52,033 bases of DNA from CAYMLQ01 sp964390795. GTDB taxonomy: Bacteria > Verrucomicrobiota > Kiritimatiellia > RFP12 > UBA1067. This document shows positions 46,631-52,033 of this stretch, in pieces. The translations under genes and the position numbers were made by a program. Numbering within the stretch: position 1 is the first letter of the stretch; every line of letters starts with the position of its first letter. The DNA lies in the NCBI GenBank assembly GCA_964390795.1, contig CAYMLQ010000007.1, positions 1-52,033 on the forward strand. Reading direction: 5' to 3'. Below the pieces are notes generated by a model that saw only the letters and a list, made by a program, of their open reading frames with translations, ran no database searches and was not told the origin of the DNA.

Positions 46631-48964
46631 TCACTTCCTCCCCTGCAACCTCTCCAGCGCCTCGTTCAGGCGCGCGATGATGGCACCCGCCATGAGGGGG
46701 TCGGCCTCCGCCTTGAGATGGATAAGATCCTGGCTGATGAGCTCCTTGATGCGCGGCTGCGTCGCTCCGAAAATATCGGTGACCGGCACGTTCAGCTCCG
46801 CCATGACCTTCTCGGCCGCGGCGTTGAACGTCGTGCAGTTGGACAGGTAGTTCGGCGACCTGGCGATCGTATTGTCGGCAACCGTCCCCGTGGAGGTGGC
46901 GAAGATCGGCAGCGCCCCCGCCTCGCGGACCGTGGCCACAACCTTGCGCAACTGCTCGGCGTACGGCACCTCGTCTCCCGGCTTGGCGCTGAAGAAGTTA
47001 TGAATGCCGTTGTTGAAATGCACGATGTGGAACGGGCCGCGCTCGACCAGAAACTTTTTCAGGTTGTCGTCCTTCGAGGCCCAGTCGGCCCGGTAGAAGC
47101 GCGGGTCCATGCTCGCCCACGTGCCTTTGACCATGGACGACTCGCCGATGACGTTGGCGCGGCCGCGCATGCCGTCGGCGACCGCGTTGATGTAATGTCC
47201 CGAGATGGAGTCGCCGATGATCAGAATGCGCGGCAGGCGCGGATCCTCCACGCCCAGATCGCAGCGCGCGTTGTAGCCCAGTCGGCGGGCGCTGGGATCC
47301 AGCGCCGCGCCCGTGCAGGTAAGGTGCGTGTCGGTGCGGAAAGGCGCTGCCGGGCACCCGGCCCCGTTAACCAGCGTCGCACCCTGTCCAGGCAGGTCTT
47401 GATAAGCATAGCGCACGCCCTCGGGCTTGTCCACCGTCGGCGCGGAGACCTCCACGGTGTCGCCCTTGATCACCGCGTCGGCCCACACCCAGCGGAACAG
47501 CGACGAGGCCATCGCGAAGCCTTTCAGCGTGCCGCCGGCGGCCTTTAGCCCACCCTGCGTGTTGCGGAAGTGCAGAATCACTTTATTGCCGACCGTCTCG
47601 GCTCTCACCAGCTCCGGACCGTCGGACGAGACGCCCTCTTTCTTGAACACGTTGGCCAGCATTGCGGTTGCGATGCGAGGCCCGACGTCGCGGGGATGCG
47701 GGTTTGCCGGCAGATCGATCGTGACGACCAGATGAGCGTTGGAAACAGATGCCGGATCGGGAAGCCGATCCGCTCCCTTCGTTGCGGCCGGACCGGGAAG
47801 CCGATCCGCTCCACACAGCGCGAAACGCTGGGCGTCGCGCAGCTCGGCCGCCAGGCGGCTGTCCGCTTGGCGCGGGGTCACCGGGCGCGCCTGCACCACC
47901 ACAAAAGGCAGTTCCGGATTTCCGAACGCCTGCCGCCAGCTCGCGACCAGGCTGGGCAGCAGCTGCCCGTACTGCGTGGACCGCTGGAGGCTGCCGTCAT
48001 CCTCTCCGTGGTCCCATACCACGCCCTTGAACGTCAAGCGCGTCAGCGGCGCCACCATGGCGTTCCAGACCACGGACGGCTCCTGCCGCGCCAGCGTGTC
48101 CGCATCGTTCGGCTGAGGCTTGGGCGGCGGGTTCAGCGGCAGCTTCTGGCAATAGTCCATCCACGCCTTCATCCGCTCCTCATACGTGCCGACTGTGCGC
48201 ATCTTCCACGCGTCACTGGCGTAATAGTCCAAGATGGGTTTCGCAGCGGGGTTCGCAGCCAGCGCCTCGCGGCTCAGCCACGTCTCAATGGGCTGGCCCG
48301 GCCACGCCATGGCCACCGATACGATTCCCACGGGAACACCCAAGTCGGCCACGAGCTTGCGTCCCAGATAGTAGCCCTCCGCCGATAACGATTGCATCGA
48401 ACCTGCGGCGGTCACCCAACTCCCCTCCGCCTCCGGCTGCACGTCGCGAGCGGTCTTCAGCTTCGCGACGAACAGGCGCAGCCTCGGTTCCGCCGGCTCG
48501 GACTTGGCCGCTTCCCTAGCCGCAGCCACGTTCGGCGGCAGGTTCTCGAGGCGGTTGGCCACATGCAAGCCGCCCGCGCACACCCAGACGTCGCCCACAA
48601 TCACATCCTTGATAACCACACTGCCCACGTCCGAGTTTGGCTGACCTCCGGCCGCTGCCCTCTGACCTCTGATCACCATTTCCCGCAGTTCCGCGCTGGC
48701 CGGAAGCGGATCGAGCTTCACCAGCCAGTTGCCCTGAGCGTCAGCGGCAACCGTCTGGGTCTTTGCGGCGAACTCGACCGTCACCTGCTCGCCCGCCGCC
48801 GCAGCTCCCCAAACCCAGACGGGCACGTCGCGCTGCAGCACCATGCGGTCGGCAAACACCGCAGCCGGCTTTACGTCCGCAAGCGCCCCGCCTGCAAGCG
48901 CCAACACTGTAACGAGCGCTCCTCGTTTATTGAGTCCCTTTGATATCGCCTGTCGTATGGTCAT
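46631..48964 (-). CDS. two-domain esterase: degenerate sialate O-acetylesterase domain plus SGNH hydrolase
   Basis: 777 residues with a signal peptide (KRGALVTVLALAGGALAD). The N-terminal 450 or so residues resemble sialate O-acetylesterase (SASA): RMVLQRDVPVWVWGAAAAGE, VIVGDVWVCAG, PVGIVSVAMAWPGQPIETWL and VVWDHGEDDG. The nucleophile motif GQSNM is replaced by GGLHV (131-135, Ser to Leu133), and GESN by GEDD, so this domain is probably inactive. The C-terminal part is a complete SGNH/GDSL hydrolase: ILIIGDSISGHY with S586, HFNNGIHNF, and D746-L-I-H749. Three small repeat insertions lie within the gene (48640-48674, 47751-47812). The start at 48964 is preferred; a heptamer array supplies the AGGAG-like leader. 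It heads the operon with the hybrid kinase. Confidence 0.85.
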   Translation of the reverse strand: MTIRQAISKGLNKRGALVTVLALAGGALADVKPAAVFADRMVLQRDVPVWVWGAAAAGEQVTVEFAAKTQTVAADAQGNWLVKLDPLPASAELREMVIRGQRAAAGGQPNSDVGSVVIKDVIVGDVWVCAGGLHVANRLENLPPNVAAAREAAKSEPAEPRLRLFVAKLKTARDVQPEAEGSWVTAAGSMQSLSAEGYYLGRKLVADLGVPVGIVSVAMAWPGQPIETWLSREALAANPAAKPILDYYASDAWKMRTVGTYEERMKAWMDYCQKLPLNPPPKPQPNDADTLARQEPSVVWNAMVAPLTRLTFKGVVWDHGEDDGSLQRSTQYGQLLPSLVASWRQAFGNPELPFVVVQARPVTPRQADSRLAAELRDAQRFALCGADRLPGPAATKGADRLPDPASVSNAHLVVTIDLPANPHPRDVGPRIATAMLANVFKKEGVSSDGPELVRAETVGNKVILHFRNTQGGLKAAGGTLKGFAMASSLFRWVWADAVIKGDTVEVSAPTVDKPEGVRYAYQDLPGQGATLVNGAGCPAAPFRTDTHLTCTGAALDPSARRLGYNARCDLGVEDPRLPRILIIGDSISGHYINAVADGMRGRANVIGESSMVKGTWASMDPRFYRADWASKDDNLKKFLVERGPFHIVHFNNGIHNFFSAKPGDEVPYAEQLRKVVATVREAGALPIFATSTGTVADNTIARSPNYLSNCTTFNAAAEKVMAELNVPVTDIFGATQPRIKELISQDLIHLKAEADPLMAGAIIARLNEALERLQGRK
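47751..47812. repeat. tandem 26-base hairpin repeats, spacing 36 bases, in the esterase gene
   Basis: Two copies at 47751-47776 and 47787-47812 differ at one base and contain the stem GGATCGG/CCGATCC (copy 1). They encode GADRLPDPASVS and GADRLPGPAATK in tandem, an in-frame insertion in the esterase. Confidence 0.85.
48640..48674. repeat. 7-base-period array, 5 units, inside the esterase gene
   Basis: GCTGACC, TCCGGCC, GCTGCCC, TCTGACC and TCTGATC. On the minus strand it encodes the extra RGQRAAAGGQP between the beta-sandwich start and the VIVGDVWVCAG block. Confidence 0.7.
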
Positions 48965-48972
48965 ACTCTCCA

Positions 48973-49000
48973 ACTCCTAACTCCCAATTCCTAACTGCTA
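48973..49000. repeat. 7-base-period array, 4 units (5' leader of the esterase gene)
   Basis: ACTCCTA, ACTCCCA, ATTCCTA, ACTGCTA. On the minus strand this gives TAGGAGT and TGGGAGT just before the ATG, so the array itself supplies a Shine-Dalgarno-like AGGAG. Confidence 0.8.
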
Positions 49001-49240
49001 AATGATGCCTCTCAGAAACGTCTCGACGTCTTGGTTGAACTCATTAAAATGCAATAGTCCCATAGAGGCTGGCGTGATTTCCCGTACCTCGACTCGTCCT
49101 CTCAGAACAAACTCTATGCTTACCGAATTCATGTCGTTCACGCTGTGCTATGATACACCACCATGGAAAGCTCAGACAAGCCGATTCGCCTCAAACGGGC
49201 GCAAACGGGCGCATGCAGTTCTGTTGGGGGATATCCTTCT

Positions 49241-49276
49241 TAATCGTAATCGTAATCGTAATCGTAATCGTAATCG
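49241..49276. repeat. TAATCG hexamer tandem array, 6 copies
   Basis: Six perfect copies of TAATCG followed by TAT. The array lies just downstream of the beta-helix gene on the minus strand. It is a simple-sequence tract likely to vary in copy number. Confidence 0.95.
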
Positions 49277-49314
49277 TATCTGAGTGACCCTCGCTGTCTC
49301 AAAGTGGCGACGGC

Positions 49315-52033
49315 TCAGCGCGGCAACAGCCGGAAGAAGGCGCAGCTGTTCGTCTTTGGCAAGGCGATGCTCCACGCGTCTCCAGCGAGAACCGGCACCT
49401 GGGTCACGGTTGTCCACGCCACTGGCGGCGCAAGATTCGTTGCCATGCAGAGTGCGAAGATACCCGGGTCTGCGGCTGGCCAGTTCAGTGAGAGTGAGGA
49501 GCCGTTCGCAGCAACGCCGAGTTGGGGCTCATCGGGGAGAATCGCCGTCGCCGTCAGTTCGAAGTCGAAGGCAATATCGCTGCTGGACAAGCTTTGCTGA
49601 TGGATCTCGGCCGCGAGCAGGTTCGTGCCGGGCACCAGCAGGCTGCGGTTGATAACGTTGGTCAGCCACACGCTTTCCGCCGCGCCGCCGATGCTCGCGC
49701 TCGCGGGCGTCGCGTTCGTGATGAGTCCCGCAGGCAGGTTGTCACGCCAGACTTCGGTGCCGTTCAGGTATACGACCGCACCGTCGTCCCGCAGGAGCCG
49801 CGCGGAGACCGAGGCGATCAACGCGGGGCTTGACACGACAAAATCACGCCGGAAATAGGTCGTCCACTGGCGGTTGTTGGCGACCGTCGTCGCGGGCGAA
49901 AGCCCGTTGGCGTCACCGAAACCCAGCATCGCAGGGCCGCTGCTCCATGCGGCATCAGAGAACGCGCTGCCGCGCCAAGCCGCGCCCAGGTTGTTCGTGC
50001 CGTCGAAATACCGCCAGGCGGCTCCGCTGGGAATCAGCGACGCCGTCAGCGGAGGCAGATAGTTCGTAAAGGCGACTGGCGCAGAGGTCACGCTTCGGCC
50101 ATGCGCGTCACGCGCCACCGCCACGAGCGAGTGTGGGCCATACGACACGTTGGCCCAGGTCACCGCATAGGGCCAGTTCGCGGACGATGCGACCACGTTA
50201 CCATCGGCCCGGTAGTCGATGTACAACAGCGAGCCGTCAGGATCGTCCGCCGCAGCAGCCACAACGACAGAGGCCGCGTTGGTCACGTCGCCTCGGGGGG
50301 CTGTGATCTCGACCGCGCGGAGCCCGTCATTGGCGACCGGCGTGACCGTCAGCAGAAACGACTCTGTCGCGTGGAACAGCCCATTGTCCGCCGTAACCCG
50401 GATCGTCGCGACACCGGCTTCGTCGGGTGTCGGCGTAACCGTAAGGGTCCGGTTGGTGCCGCTGCCTCCGAGAACCATACCGCTGTCCGGAACCAAACGC
50501 GTATTCGAGCAGCTCACGCTCAGCGCGAGCTGCTCCGCCGGCGTCTCGGCATCCGCCACCGTGAAGGCGATCGGCCCCGTAGAGGTGTCCTCGGCAATAG
50601 TCCGGGCAACGAGACCGGCGATGACCGGCGCGGGCGGATTCGGCGTCTGAAAGAAGAGCGGCGGATTGGTCATCGTCAGGTTGTCCAAATGGAACGTGGT
50701 GGTGTTGGTGTTCTCGCTGACCCACCCCATCCAGTTCAGCCTGGACCAGCTGCTGCCGCCCGTGTGCAGATTCGTGAACCACTGCGTGGCCTGTCCCGGT
50801 TGCGTGAGCCCGAGCTTCCAGCCCTGGCCCGCATACGTCGCGGTGTCGCAGAGCACGTCCACATGCAGCCACTGGTTGGAGGGCACAGTGGCCAGAGCGA
50901 TTCCGTTCACCTTGAGCTGGCAGCGTTCGATCCACAGCGACGGCCCGGCAACGTAGCTGCCGCCTGGATAATCGCGCCACTCATGATACATCTTCGTGTC
51001 GGGTGCCAGCCGGATGTCGAACGCGTAGTTCAGACTGCCCGTCAGATCCGGCAGCGAATAATTGAAGAACGGATAGAACGTGTAAGCCAGTCCCGGCGCA
51101 TCGGCCAGGGCCAGACAGCGCGTGCCGAAGGCGGGGACATTGGACACCACGCCGATACTGGCGCCGCCGACCAGACCGGACACCGTCGCGTTCGGTGGAG
51201 GCACGCCGATGCGCAACCCTTCAAAGTCTTCGTTATAATCGAACGGCGCATACGAGACGGGCTGCGGCAGCCTGTCCGGTTGGCTGGGCGAAAGGGCCGT
51301 GGCCCTCCACGCCGCATCGCCGTACACGCCGGCAGAGGAGAAGTCGAACGGTTTAAAGCCTACTGCGTCCACCGCGCCGGTCGCGGCCAGACGGAAATCA
51401 CGATTCATGCCGTCCACAAACAGCGGGTCAGCGATCCGAGAGCCGAGATCCTGCCCAAGCGCCTGCCACTGGGCGAAGGTATTTCCCGCGAAACTGATGT
51501 TGGTGCCGCTGACCTGCCAGTAGACATTGCTGCGCATGAGGAAAAACTCGGTGTCTGACCATTGCGAGTACAGCAGCGTGCCGCTGGGCCAGTACACGAT
51601 GTTGTTCTCGAACACGAACGAGACGTGGTTGGTCTCCTTGCGCGACCGCTGGAGTTCAGCCGTGACCGCATGCGCGAAAATGTTGTTCCGCACGGTGTTG
51701 GTCTCACCGTAATGCTGATGGTAGCCGCCGGTTTTGGTGTCATGCACGAGGTTGCTCGCCAGCAGGATGCCGCTGCTGCCCTCGTCGTTGTAAAGCCCCC
51801 AGCCGCCGTAGGAGTAGCTGGTGATGTGGTGAACGTAGTTTTCGTTCACGGTGGTGCCCGGCGAGATGCCGAGCGTGTAGACCGCCCCCATATCGCTCAG
51901 CACGCCCCAGCCCAGATGGTGAATGTGGTTCCCGTCGATGTGGTTCCTTGCGGCGAGACTCGTCCCGTAGCCCCACGTCCAGCCGACCGATACACCGGTG
52001 TAGTAGAAATCCGAGATCTCATTGTGCGTGACC
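49315..52033 (-). CDS. large exported beta-helix protein with Ig-like domains, 5' end outside window
   Basis: At least 905 residues; the start lies beyond the right edge, and the frame is open to 52033 (the GTG at 51903 is internal). The visible N-terminal part is a right-handed parallel beta-helix (NHIDGNHIHHLGWG, NENYVHHITSYSYGGWGLYND, ASNLVHDTKTGGYHQHYGETNTVRNNIFAHA, in parts), as in polysaccharide lyases and mannuronan epimerase-like proteins. A jelly-roll-like region, a cadherin/Ig-like region (TLTVTPTPDEAGVATIRVTAD) and a Big_9-like domain (DPDGSLLYIDYRADG) follow, then a bacterial galactose-binding-like segment (LRDDGAVVYLNGTEVWRDNLP). It ends with SCAFFRLLPR, the FxRL-type end common in PVC exported proteins. 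Probably a cell-surface or secreted carbohydrate-binding or -degrading protein. Confidence 0.85.
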   Translation of the reverse strand, partial: VTHNEISDFYYTGVSVGWTWGYGTSLAARNHIDGNHIHHLGWGVLSDMGAVYTLGISPGTTVNENYVHHITSYSYGGWGLYNDEGSSGILLASNLVHDTKTGGYHQHYGETNTVRNNIFAHAVTAELQRSRKETNHVSFVFENNIVYWPSGTLLYSQWSDTEFFLMRSNVYWQVSGTNISFAGNTFAQWQALGQDLGSRIADPLFVDGMNRDFRLAATGAVDAVGFKPFDFSSAGVYGDAAWRATALSPSQPDRLPQPVSYAPFDYNEDFEGLRIGVPPPNATVSGLVGGASIGVVSNVPAFGTRCLALADAPGLAYTFYPFFNYSLPDLTGSLNYAFDIRLAPDTKMYHEWRDYPGGSYVAGPSLWIERCQLKVNGIALATVPSNQWLHVDVLCDTATYAGQGWKLGLTQPGQATQWFTNLHTGGSSWSRLNWMGWVSENTNTTTFHLDNLTMTNPPLFFQTPNPPAPVIAGLVARTIAEDTSTGPIAFTVADAETPAEQLALSVSCSNTRLVPDSGMVLGGSGTNRTLTVTPTPDEAGVATIRVTADNGLFHATESFLLTVTPVANDGLRAVEITAPRGDVTNAASVVVAAAADDPDGSLLYIDYRADGNVVASSANWPYAVTWANVSYGPHSLVAVARDAHGRSVTSAPVAFTNYLPPLTASLIPSGAAWRYFDGTNNLGAAWRGSAFSDAAWSSGPAMLGFGDANGLSPATTVANNRQWTTYFRRDFVVSSPALIASVSARLLRDDGAVVYLNGTEVWRDNLPAGLITNATPASASIGGAAESVWLTNVINRSLLVPGTNLLAAEIHQQSLSSSDIAFDFELTATAILPDEPQLGVAANGSSLSLNWPAADPGIFALCMATNLAPPVAWTTVTQVPVLAGDAWSIALPKTNSCAFFRLLPR

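Larger units (their letters stand above)
48965..49314. other. 350-base repeat-rich gap, no intact gene
   Basis: Contains a heptamer array (48973-49000), a direct repeat CAAACGGGCG at 49193-49202 and 49203-49212 and a TAATCG hexamer array (49241-49276). Short plus-strand frames such as MESSDKPIRLKRAQTG (49163) end in the hexamers; none looks like a gene. TATGAT at 49149-49154 could be a -10 box, but I see no matching -35. Confidence 0.5.

Noticed and set aside
49163..49283. short frames ending in the TAATCG hexamers (NRNRNRNR-type peptides)
   Set aside because: Peptides are products of the simple repeat; no conserved sequence or start context.
50101..51558. 485-codon plus-strand open frame
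   Set aside because: Antisense shadow of the beta-helix gene.
1..52033. tRNA or rRNA genes
   Set aside because: No cloverleaf with a GGTTCGAATCC-type T-arm and no rRNA-like sequence recognised by eye; a dedicated scan would be decisive.

Overview
Host and character. The window is GC-rich bacterial chromosome. It combines Sec- and Tat-exported carbohydrate-active or oxidoreductase proteins (a Gfo/Idh/MocA oxidoreductase, a sialate O-acetylesterase-like protein, a large beta-helix protein ending in FFRLLPR, an alginate lyase remnant), a Tad/Flp pilus locus and many ATGA-type start/stop overlaps. This suggests a member of the PVC group (Kiritimatiellota, Verrucomicrobiota or Lentisphaerota). 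The assignment is an inference; there is no rRNA and I recognise no tRNA.

Layout. 1-5359 (minus): a PAS sensor kinase and sigma-54 response regulator head a run that continues with an exported protein of DnaJ-like Cys motifs, a Hanks-type Ser/Thr kinase, a DUF192 protein and an alpha/beta hydrolase cut by the window edge. 5537-11339 (plus): FMN-binding protein, dapA, dapB, folK, a TetR regulator, two small envelope proteins and rlmN. 11360-11507: a near-palindromic element between convergent genes. 11510-20315 (minus): Tat-exported oxidoreductase, a transposase remnant, a DUF2339/DUF3999 membrane pair and secA. 20525-23939 (plus): three envelope genes, two of them tandem paralogues of which only one keeps a Cys-rich zinc domain. 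23943-26630 (minus): nadB-queA. 26778-28879 (plus): argC-parB. 28911-30834 (plus): an AT-richer pair, an OLD-like ATPase and a TOPRIM-like protein, which is the best candidate for a little-described defence system. 30947-32525: an M28 lipoprotein and a 5'-truncated alginate lyase. 32597-36421 (minus): accA, accD, a membrane protein, lipB, rpsT, trxA. 36554-44094 (plus): part of a Tad/Flp pilus locus (two small pilins, TadE/TadG-like proteins, CpaB, an FHA-CpaF fusion, TadB). 44151-48964 (minus): a probable operon of a two-domain esterase, a hybrid histidine kinase and a REC-TPR regulator. 49315-52033 (minus): beta-helix protein, 5' end outside the window.

Sequence-level theme. At least nine places carry arrays with a strict 7-base period (units such as CTGAACT, GGAGATC, GGTCAGC, GAGCGTT). 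Some lie between genes. Others lie in frame inside conserved genes (rlmN, the esterase) or form their ends (lipB C-terminus, N-termini of two pilus proteins). Hairpin elements and a TAATCG hexamer array add to this, so the genome appears to be shaped by small non-coding repeats that are tolerated inside reading frames.

How the genes fit together. The core metabolic genes (lysine/peptidoglycan precursors dapA-dapB, fatty acid synthesis accA-accD, arginine argC, NAD nadB, lipoate lipB, folate folK, queuosine queA) look intact and free-living. The two signalling clusters are each transcriptionally tied to exported proteins, which suggests surface or substrate sensing. The Tad locus would supply adhesion pili, but the secretin, TadC, TadZ and prepilin peptidase are not in this window.
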